64,000 bases of DNA from Lomentospora prolificans (GCA_029532625.1 JARFXM010000007.1:1364001-1428000); one strand, 5' to 3'. Numbered from the stretch's first letter, positions 1 to 11,087 are shown. Made by a program: numbers and translations. The notes: generated from the sequence alone by a model not told the origin.

Positions 1-102
1 ATGCTCATCAACTAAACGCATGATTTGCAGGATGCTGTCAGCGGCCAACGGAGATATGAGGATTCCCAGAGCAGCCAGGCTATAGATCTTGATGGAGACC
101 AT
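1..102 (-). CDS. Small secreted protein, N-terminal part only (runs off window)
   Basis: On the minus strand an ATG at 102 opens a frame that stays open to the window edge (34 codons). The N-terminus reads as a classical signal peptide: MVSIKIYSLAALGILIS, then PLAADS, with a likely cleavage near the Ala-Ala. This suggests a secreted or secretory-pathway protein. The rest is outside the window, so the family cannot be assigned, and no cysteine is visible in the part seen. An upstream TATA-like stretch (TTTAT, minus strand) lies around 186-190. The call rests on the signal-peptide pattern and the open frame only. Confidence 0.45.
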   Translation of the reverse strand, partial: MVSIKIYSLAALGILISPLAADSILQIMRLVDEH

Positions 103-1530
103 ATTTAGAATTGATACGTCGCGCATTCCTCGATGCGAGTGAGCACAAGTGACTAGTGCCCACTCAAGTGCCTCACTTGAGGTGCATAAAAGATCACGAT
201 AGGACTTGGAGGAGTAATAAGAAGGAGACGACTTTGGTGGATCAGGTATCGGATGTGTTGTAGAGCTGGCTGGCGGTGCATTCAAGTTGTGCGAAGAAAC
301 TGAATCCCAGAAAAGCGCCAAGGGGGCTCGAAACCTGCTGGCCGGCTAAGCGCCCGCATCCACCCCAGCGTCAGCCGTCGTTGCGCTCGCCTGCACGATT
401 GGACGAGACCGCAAGTTGATTCTTCTAGACGGCCCTAGAGACGGGCTCTTCGCAGAGCAGAGGGACTCTCTCGGATTGAAATGGCAGCGAGCCTTTAAGG
501 CCAATTTTCCCTCTGATGATCGCGTATCCGCGGATACTTGTTTTCGCAAAGAAACCCAGCCAGCGAGGGTACTTCGTATATAAGGGTGGGGGGCTAGGAA
601 CATCGGGTCGACGACAGCCATCTTGGCAAGACGCCAGTTTCTGCAATCGGCTTCGACCGAAGGGAGTTTTGTGAGAGTAGTATGTGATAAATAAGGATCA
701 ATGATGAATATCAACCTGGAGATGGAGATGTGTTGGCGACTTCAGAATCCGACCGATGAAAAGCCCTTGCCACATTAAGTGATGCGAATCGATTTCTTCT
801 CGCAGGAAAGCAGTTGGGATCGGCTCTCAGTCCCCCTGCATTAAGATTGTCAAGAGGAGCGAACATAATGCGATCAATAATCGTTCCTGCATTCTTCTTC
901 GTGGCATTTTCCCCACAGGGAACCCAAGAGGAAAACAAGCCAACGAGCTTAGGTCATTACAATATGCAACCATCATTGCTCCTTCTGCAGGTTTTCCATC
1001 ATGCCCTGTACCAACCTCATGACCAATTCTTCGCTAGGCTAGAACTAGGACATTAAGATTCGACCAGGTAACAATCCTTCAAGGAAGCTTCTGGTCTCGT
1101 TGTTCATAAAGAGATAGCCCTGAATCCTATTGATGTTTTTGCCTATTGGAGAGTTTGAATCCCTAGAGGCAATACTCTCCCAAAACTTCCTAGTATAGGC
1201 TTTATTGAGGGAAGAGAGCTTCTTATATTAACTGTAAAATGTTTCCGCAAATTTTTGGTACTCTACAGGTATTTTTTCGTTTTTTTTCGGTGCGTTACAG
1301 CTTATCTAGACACTTGCAAGATACCAAAAAGTGTGCACAAGTTGTAGCCCTCCTGGACCCACGCCAGATAACTGCCCGCAAAAGGTGACAGTCAAGGGAC
1401 ATCGAGGATCCACTTCACTTTCACGGTTGCGATCTACCCCATAGTACCTTATTGCCTCTCTATTTAACTGTAAATCCAGGTCATATTTTGTAACTCTTAT
1501 CTATTTTTCCTTTAAGGAAGGTGCCTATAA
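103..1530. other. Intergenic, no gene recognised
   Basis: Short ORFs in several frames have no recognisable domains or consistent splice structure. The first 200 bases are probably the promoter of the left-edge gene. The stretch becomes more AT-rich towards the minisatellite. Confidence 0.5.
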
Positions 1531-3838
1531 AAGGTTGAATAGGCTGGCCAGCGTTGAACGGGCTGGCGAAGGTTGAAACGGGCTGGCCAATGCTGAATGG
1601 GCTGGCGAAGGTTGAACGGGCTAGCTAATGCTGAATAGGCTGGCCAACATTGAACAGGCTAGCGAAGGTTGAATAGGCTGGCCAACGCTGAACAGGCTGG
1701 CCAAAAGGTTGAATAGGCAGGCCAGCATTGAATGGGCTGGCGAAGGTTGAATGGGCTGGCTAACGCTGAACGGGCTGGCTAACACTGAACGGGCTGGCCA
1801 GCGTTGAACGGGCTGGCGAAGGTTGAACAGGCTGGCAAAGGTTGAACAGGCTGGCTAACGCTGAACGGGCTGGCTAGCGTTGAACGGGCTGGCGAAGGTT
1901 GAACGGGCTGGCGAAGGTTGAATGGGCTGGCCAGCGTTGAACAGGCTGGTGAAGGTTGAACGGGCTGGCGAGCGTTGAACAGGCTGGCTAATATTGAACA
2001 GGCTGGCCAGCATTGAACGGGCTGGCGAAGGCTGAATGGGCTGGCCAGCGTTGAACAGGCTGGTGAAGGTTGAACGGGCTGGCCAGCAGGTTGAATAGGC
2101 TGGCCAGCGTTGAACAGGCTGGCGAAGGTTGAACAGGCTGGCAAAGGTTGAACAGGCTGGCTAACGCTGAACGGGCTGGCCAGCGTTGAACGGGCTGGCC
2201 AGCGTTGAATAGGCTAGCCAAAGGGTTGAACGGGCTGGCCAGCGTTGACTACAAGGTTGAACGGGCTGGCTAACACTGAACAGGCTGGCCAGTATTGAAC
2301 GGGCTGGCTAGCGCTGAATAGGCTGGCCAGCGTTGAACAGGCTGGCTAGCGTTGAACGGGCTGGCGAAGGTTGAACGGGCTGGCGAAGGTTGAATGGGCT
2401 GGCCAGCGTTGAACAGGCTGGCTAACGCTGAACAGGCTGGTCAGCATTGAACGGGCTGGCGAAGGTTGAACAGGCTGGCGAAGGTTGAACGGGCTGGCTA
2501 ACGCTGAACAGGCTGGCCAGTATTGAACGGGCTGGTGAAGGTTGAACAGGCTGGCAAAGGTTGAACAGGCTGGCTAACGCTGAATGGGCTGGTGAAGGTT
2601 GAATGGGCTGGCTAATGCTGAACAGGCTGGCCAGTATTGAACGGGCTGGCGAAGGTTGACGGGCTGGCCACAAGGTTGAATGGGCTAGCGAAGGTTGAAC
2701 GGGCTGGCTAACGCTGAATGGGCTGGCTAGCATTGAACAAGCTGGCGAAGGTTGAACAGGCTGGTGAAGGTTGAGCGGGCTGGCGAGCGTTGAACAGGCT
2801 GGCCAAAGGGTTGAACAGGCTGGCTAACATTGAACAGGCTGGCGAAGGTTGAACAGGCTGGCGAGCGTTGAACAGGCTGGCTAATATTGAACAGGCTGGC
2901 CAGCATTGAACGGGCTGGCTAGCGTTGAACAGGCTGGCCAGTGTTGAACAGGCTGGCTAATATTGAACAGGCTGGCCAGCATTGAATGGGCTGGCGAAGG
3001 TTGAACGGGCTGGCTAACGCTGAACAGGCTGGCCAGCATTGAACGGGCTGGCGAAGGTTGAACAGGCTGGCCACAAGGTTGAATAGGCAGGCCAGCATTG
3101 AATGGGCTGGCGAAGGTTGAATGGGCTGGCCAACGCTGAACGGGCTGGCTAACACTGAACGGGCTGGCCAGCGTTGAACGGGCTGGCGAAGGTTGAACAG
3201 GCTAGCCATAAGGTTGAACAGGCTGGCCAGCGTTGAATGGGCTGGTGAAGGTTGAACAGGCTGGCAAAGGTTGAACAGGCTGGCTAACGCTGAATGGGCT
3301 GGCGAAGGTTGAATAGGCTGCGCTAATGCTGAACAGGCTGGCAAGCGTTGAACAGGCTGGCTAATATTGAACAGGCTGGCCAGCATTGAACGGGCTGGCT
3401 AATATTGAACAGGCTGGCCAGCATTGAACGGGCTGGCTAACACTGAACAGGCTGGCCAGCATTGAACGGGCTGGCGAAGGTTGAACAGGCTGGCCACAAG
3501 GTTGAACAGGCTGGCCAGCGTTGAATGGGCTGGTGAAGGTTGAACAGGCTGGCAAAGGTTGAACAGGCTGGCTAACGCTGAATGGGCTGGCGAAGGTTGA
3601 ATAGGCTGCGCTAATGCTGAACAGGCTGGCGAGCGTTGAACAGGCTGGCTAATATTGAACAGGCTGGCCAGCATTGAACGGGCTGGCTAACGCTGAACAG
3701 GCTGGCCAGCGCTGAACAGGCTGGCCAGCATTGAACGGGCTGGCTACAAGGTTGAACAGGCTGGCCAGCGTTGAACAGGCTGGCCAGCGTTGAACAGGCT
3801 GGCCAGCATTGAACAGGCTGGCGAAGGTTGAACAGGCT
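1531..3838. repeat. Minisatellite, 18-bp unit, roughly 125 copies
   Basis: A continuous tandem array has the unit GGCTGGC + 4-5 variable bases + TTGAAC or CTGAAC. Three main unit types alternate: GGCTGGCCAGCGTTGAAC, GGCTGGCGAAGGTTGAAC and GGCTGGCTAACGCTGAAC, with A/G changes at the AACAGG/AACGGG junction. The first type contains the perfect palindrome GCTGGCCAGC. Occasional units carry small insertions (a CACAAGG or AAAAGG form) that shift the register. Because 18 is a multiple of 3, several minus-strand frames stay open and give spurious six-residue-periodic proteins rich in QPVQ, ACS and ASLFN; I do not consider these coding. The copy number is array length divided by 18, not an exact count. 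Confidence 0.95.
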
Positions 3839-3841
3839 CGC

Positions 3842-4018
3842 ACAGATACTAATACTATCATTGAATCATAGCACTGAAGAAGGTAGGGAGCCAAGGTTGA
3901 ACTCACATAGAGATACCATACGAGAACCCTACGATTAGACTGCTCTATCGTAGCACTAAAGAAGGTAGGAAGCCAAGGTTGAATTCACATAGATACTAAT
4001 ACTATCACTGAATCCTAG
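3842..4018. repeat. Two interleaved direct repeats flanking the minisatellite
   Basis: A 40-bp element occurs at 3871-3910 and again at 3953-3992 with about three mismatches. It contains the CCAAGGTTGAA core that also occurs in minisatellite units. A roughly 28-bp element (AGATACTAATACTATCA core) occurs at 3844-3871 and 3991-4018. The order is short-long-long-short, so the two elements form a nested duplication next to the array. Confidence 0.8.
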
Positions 4019-5011
4019 CTATTATTAGATATCGATAGAATGATCCTAGATATAATACCTGTATATAGGTAGAGTAAATTATCGTAACTATGTTTTTTTT
4101 ATAATTTTGGGACTTTTTGCTGTTTTCCAGCATCTTACTCAGCCATTTTCCTGCAGGCTATGGTCATCATAGAGGCTGCGGGAACACTAGTCTAGTGTAC
4201 CACGATTTGTTCAGCCATAGTGCTCATCCAAAATCTCGACTCCAGCTGTTCACTCTGACTTGAGACTCATCCTTTTATTGCATAAGCTATGTTAGCATCT
4301 CCTTCTCTACGGTGGTAAATCGAATCATGATGGCCTGCTCCTAATCTCTAATACAGCTGCCCATGTCATCAGCCTGCCTCTTTTTTTTTTAAAAGGACTA
4401 TTCTTCTTTTCAGTTTACTTTATATATATATATTTTGGTTAAGGTGTTATACTCATTAACTAGTCATGATATAATCCACCCTAATATTAAGCAAGTTATA
4501 TGAAGTACATTACAACCTTTTCAATGTGATAAATACTTGCTATCTGAACGGAAATAGAGCTGTCTATGCATGAATCTGATAAAGGAGATGCCTAGAGAAT
4601 ATGAACTATTTAACTATTTACAAACAGTGATGCGTCTGATTTTCCTATCACTCTTAGACCCTGCAATGCGATCAGCCAAAGGGAGGCGGATAGGAGCGAG
4701 TACTTACTGCTGCCCAACTCTCCATCCATGTGTCGCACTCGCCTTTCCGTATCCTTCGTTCAGTTTGACTCTTTTCAATGTGGTCCGCGGTCTCCGCATC
4801 TGCGGCTTCGACTTAGATGATACACTTGTAGTATCTTCCTCCTACTTGATACCTCCTCATGGTTCTGAGGTGGTGGGACTTGTGTTTCGTGATAATGTAA
4901 GACTTCTTCATCACAGCTGGTCGATCTCTAAAGCTAACCAGAGCTCCTAGATTTGTAACTTCATCTTGATCCAAACTTCTCGTGCCAGCCCCCAAACAGG
5001 TAACCCGTGAT
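4019..5011. other. AT-rich intergenic, no gene recognised
   Basis: This stretch contains T- and TA-runs (4081-4090, 4380-4390, 4421-4434) and looks noncoding. A frame at 4570-4950 is open, but it starts in AT-rich DNA and shows no splice or family support. Confidence 0.5.
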
Positions 5012-5410
5012 ATGGACAGACTCGACCATCTAACAAGAGTGAGGAGAGTAATTCCAGAGTCTACATGGTCACCACGTATCCCTGTACCAGCGATTATAGT
5101 TGGCGTTCACGAGAATTGCTGGATCTGGTGGATGGGTCCGATAAACTTGGGGCCGCAGAACGGCAAAGACGAGCCCGCTCCTATCAAGGAGGGAGGGGAG
5201 ATCCTTGCCGAGTTGTATAGTTGGGCGTCCGATGGGAACAACTCGCGTTTAGATCTAGCGAATTGGACAGATATTGGGGGTTCGTGGAAAATTGTTCAAA
5301 CCGCCTCTGATGTTCCCCTGGAGGATTCGCGCAGCATGCAGGTCGTCTTCCAAGGCAAATTTACAAATCACTTTAGACACATATCCAATCTCACCGTATA
5401 TTTTTCTTGA
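5012..5410 (+). CDS. Hypothetical ORF, possibly a broken gene
   Basis: The frame is open from the first ATG at 5012 (132 residues); the same frame extends upstream only through a GTG. The composition looks protein-like, for example PAIIVGVHENCWIWW near the start and WTDIGGSWKIVQ, then MQVVFQGKFTNHF, near the end. I recognise no family. Downstream, other frames remain protein-like to about 5550 (FFDAAFDAPYLLPANEAARK in one frame), which would need a frameshift or a very short 38-nt intron to join. This could be the 5' part of a degraded gene or a chance ORF. Confidence 0.3.
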   Translation: MDRLDHLTRVRRVIPESTWSPRIPVPAIIVGVHENCWIWWMGPINLGPQNGKDEPAPIKEGGEILAELYSWASDGNNSRLDLANWTDIGGSWKIVQTASDVPLEDSRSMQVVFQGKFTNHFRHISNLTVYFS

Positions 5411-5909
5411 AATATTGTGTGCCGGTTGCCTAGATCTATTTCGATGATAGTTCTTTGATGCTGCGTTTGATGCGCCTTACTTATTACCAGCCAACGAGGC
5501 AGCTAGGAAGCCCCGTGTTCTTATCATGGGTCAGCGAAGTATAACCCTGATGATATATGAGACTTTCTGTAGCTTTCCGCATCAGCTTCTACCACCCCGG
5601 TAACCTGCATAGCGGGTGCTTGGCAGCAGAAGCCTGTATTTGACAATGGCACCGAAACATGCAGGTTTTAGGTCCATTGGATAGGAATGCTAGTATCGGC
5701 CTTCCCGAGAGCGCGGGTGGTGAGATATGGAATCGTAGACGTCAGGACTATTCTTTGTCGAAGCCGGATGGATATATCTATCCCATAGGATGCTCAATGG
5801 CCGCTCAGAATAGGAATCGGAACCAAAATGCCAGACCTTTACAGCTCGCCTCCACCCCCCAACGCCATAGACTCCTAGCAGGTCCTCTCCTTGACTGCTC
5901 TCCTTCGAT
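5411..5909. other. Leader and intergenic sequence upstream of the Cys/His-repeat gene
   Basis: No independent gene is supported. An in-frame stop at 5892-5894 precedes the chosen ATG of the next gene. The first 140 bases may be the frameshifted tail of the preceding ORF. Confidence 0.4.
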
Positions 5910-7533
5910 ATGGTCTTTGGCTGTCGTCGTAGGCCGGCCCCGAGCCCTCTACGCCCACGCTGTATGCTCAAGGGATGCACGCGCCGCGCGCTCAAATGCG
6001 ACACGAAATCGACTGGAGCGACTATTTTGTCCTATCACTGCAGCGATCGTATGCCCCAAACTTCGGCGCAGCCCCCTTGGTAACCTGTTCGTAACACGTC
6101 TCTGCAGATGCTTGCCGACAGCGGCTAGGGGATAGTATGTGCCCCACTCCAAAGGGTGCGGGAGCTATTCGCTATTGCGATGACCGTGAGTAAATCGTCC
6201 TTGGTTGTCTTAGGGACATTTTTTTTGACTTGGTAGATCGCCGCTGTCATGCGGAAGGTTGCTCGAGGCCTAGAATCTGCGGAGATTCCAACATGTATTA
6301 TCAATATTGTACCAAGCGCAAGTCATATGCCGTTTCCCACCCCATCGAAGGAGGATTATAACTGACAACCCGGTGAGAAGATAGACACCTGTTATGTGCG
6401 TCCGTGTGAAAAGAAACGCGATCCAGGCTCCAAAATGTGTGATACGCATACCCCTCGGTGTCTGATTCCCTCTTGCGAAAACGCATCTTCGGATAACGGC
6501 GTATACTGTAGTTCTCACAGCTGCGTCGAGAGTGAATGCGACGCCGTCATCTACGGAAGTGGATGGTGTAAGACGCATAATACGTGCCAAGTCGCGGGTT
6601 GCAAGAAGGGGAGGCTATTGCCAGAGCTAAAGGTCGAAAAGACTGGAGATAACTTGAGATTGTGTTCGATCCGTGAGTTTCTCTTAGCCTAGGAGTATAT
6701 GATGGTCCTAACAGAGAGTTTAGACGCATCTGAAAAGTGTTTCGTCGACGATTGCGACATGAAAATTACCGAGAAAGGGAAGTTCTGTGGCAAACACGAA
6801 TGTGGCTATCTGCCCTGTCGCAAACTGCGGGATATCAACAAGAACAGTCTTTTTTGCAAATCCCGTAAGATCAGCCCTGCTCCTCCTCTGTCCACACAAA
6901 GCTCACTCTCAAATAGACACCTGCAACCTCATCACCTGTTCCAACCAGACTTCCATGCCTCAAAACCCAGCCTCCAAGTTCTGCACAACCCACTCGTGCC
7001 GTCCGCCATGCCCACACCCAACAAAGCCCAACAGCACCCTCTGTGCAGTCCACTCGTGTGTCCGGGAAGGGTGTTCTTCTCCGCGCACTCTCGATCCGCT
7101 ACTAGATCCTGAGGCGCAATACTGTGTTGCTCACGAGTGCGCCTCGCCCACTTGCCGCCTCTCGCGTGTATCCTCGTTCGTGCCGCACTGCGAAGCCCGA
7201 CATGCGTGTCCCATTGACGGATGTCCGAGACCCCGGGAGGAACATTCGCCTTGCTGTGGGGTTCACGTGGCTTGGATGGTCAAGAAGCTGAATGACGAAC
7301 TCCGGGTCAAAGAAGAGCGATACGGAAGGAGTGATAGGGAGGGCATGGGCACAGCGGCGCAGGAGATGTTGGGCATGAGGCTTGACGAGGAGAATGAAAG
7401 GATTGAGAACGTCATTCGTGCTAGGAATAAGCCGGATGAAGAGGTTTGGGTGAGGAGGGGAATGAGGGAGAGGAGCCTTGATAGTGGCATTGGGAGTGAG
7501 TCGTCAGCCACGTCGAGAACTTTTGTTTCTTGA
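5910..7533 (+). CDS. Cys/His-repeat protein with about 14 C-x4-C...C-x2-H units
   Basis: The six-exon model is 5910-6048, 6108-6185, 6237-6317, 6385-6672, 6724-6864 and 6917-7533, giving 447 aa. The start is the first ATG after an in-frame stop at 5892. Nearly all the protein is a repeat: C-x4-C, a variable spacer, a hydrophobic residue, then C-x2-H. The terminal motifs run HCSDH, YCDDH, YCTKH, MCDTH, YCSSH, WCKTH, LCSIH, FCGKH, FCKSH, FCTTH, LCAVH, YCVAH, HCEARH and CCGVH. This is the look of a string of small zinc-binding modules (inference). The arrangement loosely recalls WRKY19-type zinc fingers, but I know no function for the fungal family. The C-terminal ~85 residues are charged, probably helical, and end in a Ser-rich tail. 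All five introns are phase 1 and split the repeat's final His codon. Intron 3 (6318-6384) begins with GC instead of GT. It converges on the minus-strand gene ending at 7760. Confidence 0.8.
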
Positions 7534-7759
7534 CCTAGTCTTACTCTACCTTTGGGGGTTTGTTCAGATGCGCTTTTCTCTTGAATTTTCTCCATAGTTG
7601 AGTGGATAACCTTTGTCAACGTTATAAAAAGCGAGGTGTGAGGCACCAGATGGAGGTCTGCAAGTGAAACAGAAGGAACGAGGTGAGAAGTATGTACATA
7701 CTAGTATCGTAGCTGAAGTATCGTAGCCGAAGTCACGCGCCAATCACTTCCATCCGTGA

Positions 7760-10700
7760 TTAGAGCACAAGAATAATGTCCCTGAGATCGACTTTCCCAG
7801 CCGTGTCCTTGGGTTTTACATTTCCGCTCTCATCCTTAGGAAACCCCAACATGCCCTCGACATGCGTGTTTACACAAGCCCAGCATATCGACTCGTCTGT
7901 CGCGAGGACAATGGTAGGACGGCCAAGCAGAACCCCCACTCCCGTAGCTGACAATCTCCCGAGCCAGTTCTTGGACGTTCGAATCACTGACACAGCATCA
8001 TCCAGGGGTGGAAATATCAACGACTCCCAATCATCAACCATGACTGCCTGGAAACACGGTTCTCCGATGCTACTTCTACCAGCAACATCATGATTACAGC
8101 CAAGCTCGAGCCGTGAGAGTAGGCCGCTTTCCAGCGATTTCATTACATCAATATCAGAAACCCATCGGGGACCATCATACACCTGCACTAAGCTCTCTCT
8201 CAGGGCAACTCCTTCCGATATATAATGCTCGTCCTTATTAAGGCTTTGCAGACCGCGGTTATACTGTGTGAGGCGAAGGTGCATTGACGTCTTCTGAAAG
8301 TTATCTTGTATAACCCCAAAGAACGGCTGATGGCTGACTGACTGCCAGTCATCCGTAGCTTTGCGGATGCGTGGAGCAGGAGGCGGGACAAGGAATGACA
8401 GACCCGGCTGGCCAATGTTTCCTGGCACCCGACTGATCTCTGTCTCGATAGGCCTTTCGTACGGGTCGCAGAGTAGGGGACTGGCTACGAATATCGAGTT
8501 TCTCGACGTCATGGCAAACACCTCTTCGAGGTAGTCTGGGTCAATCAACTGGCCGCTTTCGAACATTGCAATGCAGGCGAACGTTTCTGCCCGCGAGAGG
8601 TCCAGCCGAAGTGATGGGTCACCCGTGCTCTTGGTAGCCTGGGCTCTTAGGATCCAGCGCGCGTTGGTGAGCGTAATATTTCCAACCATGCTTGTCGCCA
8701 CCGTCGCCCCCGGCAGGCGTTTATAAATTTCCGCCGCCGCCGCACAGCCACGAAGCGGTCTAACAAAGCCCGGACACTGGAGTCGAAGATCAATGGTGAA
8801 CCATTTCGTTAACCTTTCATAGTCGAAATCCCTAGGATCAAATGTCTTTAAGATTGTGGTACTGTCTGGGAAAAAAACTTCGCACCGGCCGGGTTTTGGG
8901 TGAGCTTTTGATCGCGGCGATGTCGAAGACATAATGACCGCGATATCCCAAGCCCCGACGGACTCTACTAGTGTTGTGACGATCTCACTGTCGTAGTCTC
9001 GACCTGGTATGGAGTCAGTCAGAAAAAAGGTAACTACCGTAACTGACCAAGGGACGGGACTGACCATCGACACTCCTTCTCAAGCCCGACGGGGAGCTCT
9101 GGAACATACCCTTGGAGAAGGCGCCGAGGGAGCTGGTGAAATCGACTCCGTTTCCAAAATCAACACGTGATGGAGCAGATTCTGGATCAGTCGGCACGTT
9201 ACAGTAAGGGAGGCAGTCTTCCCCCATCTCTAGAAAGGCCTCAATGCGCCCAGCCATCTCGCCGGAATGTTTCGATAAGCACGATGGGCTTTTGAAGGGT
9301 ACAAATCCATGGCAATTAAGAGAGCAGCCACCTTTCTCAACACAAATACAGCTCTTGCACGTACACCCTATGGCTTCTTCCAAATTCTTGATCTCATTTT
9401 CCTGCTCGTGGGACGCGAAGCTGCAGTCGCACGTTCGCATATCTACGATTTCAATCCAGCGAATGTGCATCGGCCCACCCTGCGCTGATGGACATATACG
9501 GTGAAGATAGCTGAACTCGTTATTGCTTCGGGATGCTACTGTCATGGGAGCAATACTGGCGTATTCGTACTTGCCAGTCTCGTTCAGATACCTGATGACA
9601 TGGTCGGCGTTGGAGAGGTTCATATCCTGGGCTAACTGACGCAAATACCGGATTCGAGGCTCAGGTCCAGACATGAGATAAAATAGTGAGGGTATAAAAC
9701 TGAGACCAAAGAACCTTCCGCCTTCAATCCCAACCGGGCAGAGAAACTGTGGGTGTCGCCGCCCATGGTTGATCAATTTTCTTGCTGTTGCTTTTTCGAC
9801 TTCGGTGTAGTATTTAAAGTCATCGACGGCGCTCAGAAGTTGACCGATCCAGGAGATCTTGCTGGTCACAGAACTGGATGTTGATAGGAAGCGTTTATAC
9901 TGCGCTTCTCCCGAAGTCTCAGGCCATAGAAAGGCATCGAGAAGCTTGGACATGAGGTTCATCGCGTCTGAAAGATTATGGGTAAAACCACGCCATTGCT
10001 CAATGACGCATCCAAGAATGACAAAACGGAATTGGTCCATGGACACGCGACTCGAGTCGACACTGACCTTCTGAGTCACCATTATGGGATCTCCGTAATA
10101 TCTCATGTAAGAGAGCGGAAGAGACCAAGTAAGACTCCCCAGTGAATCTTCCCTTTGCTCGAGGTCTATCGTTAAGATCCCTGGTTTTCTTATGAGATTA
10201 TCATCCTGGAGTATGTGCTCGCCCCCACAACTAAGGACACATAGGTCAGGGTAGAGGTGCCATGAATTCATAGCCAAGAGTACAGCGCCATTGCGAACAT
10301 TCTGCGAGATACCGCGGACAAGAGCATCCATGGACAGCATAGCATCGCCCCAAGCGTCCATGACACTACGAAACGGATCTGACACCATATTCACCGGGGC
10401 ACCGGCATTGTCCGTATAGAGTAGCGCAGTCTCGTATTTCTTCGCCATCACCGAATTTGCGGTACAGATCCAGGATCGCGCGCTATTCTCCCAGGCGGCA
10501 ATCTCCTCCCGGCTAAAGTCCTGCCTTGCCGCGGTGGCTAGGGCAAATGACTTGACTTGGTCCATTCCAGATTCGATGAGTCTGGTTATTTCCGCCTTTC
10601 GCCGCTCAAGTAGCTCCCACCATATTGATACAGCTTGCGTACTATCGAAGGCGGTGGATATCATGCACGCTAAGAGATGCACGGCAATCGAGTTCGTACC

Positions 10701-11087
10701 TGAAGTAGCCGCTGCCCAGACGCTTCCGGAATCGGGTCCTGCATACCGCGAAAAGATGCCGTGGCGTACTTTTTCCTGAGGACTGAGCTTTGCTTTCTCT
10801 GAGATTTCGGAGACGCGCGTGCCATAGGCCGCGAGCAGATCTGGCGTAGAAGGAGGCACACCATCGAATAGAGCGCCGAGCTTCCGCGCCGTCCGATGAA
10901 GGGATCCACTTTCGGCGCTCTCTCGTCTCTGTTCACTGATGCCTCCGATGATACCCTTAAATTCCTTGGGTGCTTCGAGCCTAACAAGAGTGAAGTCAAG
11001 GTTTAGGCTGGCCATGGCAAGAGTGAGCTCATTCTGCACAGTGGCAGCACTGGCGAAGATCTTCGATATGATATTAGAGTCAGTCAT
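7760..11087 (-). CDS. Large uncharacterised fungal protein (1073 aa)
   Basis: There are two minus-strand exons, 11087-9110 and 9003-7760, with a 105-nt intron (donor GTATGTT at 9109, acceptor CCAG ending 9005). The junction reads AFSKG/RDYDSE in frame. I do not recognise a named domain. The N-terminal half is helical and Ala/Ser-rich, with a conserved-looking RTARKLGALFDG segment and AAYGTRVSE. Around residues 545-600 there is a Cys cluster (CDC, CTCKSCICVEKGGC, CHGF) that could bind metal. The second exon carries a more globular region (GAWDIAVIM, WFTIDLRLQCPGF, GCAAAAEIYKRLPG) and ends DLRDIILVL. No signal peptide or membrane segment is evident. The length and single intron argue for a real, expressed gene. 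It could belong to one of the lineage-specific families expanded in plant-associated ascomycetes, but that is a guess. Confidence 0.75.

Noticed and set aside
1531..3838. Possible CRISPR-like array
   Set aside because: The repeat is contiguous without unique spacers and the genome is eukaryotic.
1779..3906. Several minus-strand ORFs of 64-155 aa with QPVQ/ACSTLAS periodicity
   Set aside because: They are a by-product of the 18-bp repeat length being divisible by three; they overlap each other in different frames and end wherever a unit has an indel.
4570..4950. 126-aa ORF containing a GFDLDDTL string resembling a HAD motif
   Set aside because: Only this one octamer fits; the rest lacks HAD motifs and begins in AT-rich noncoding sequence.
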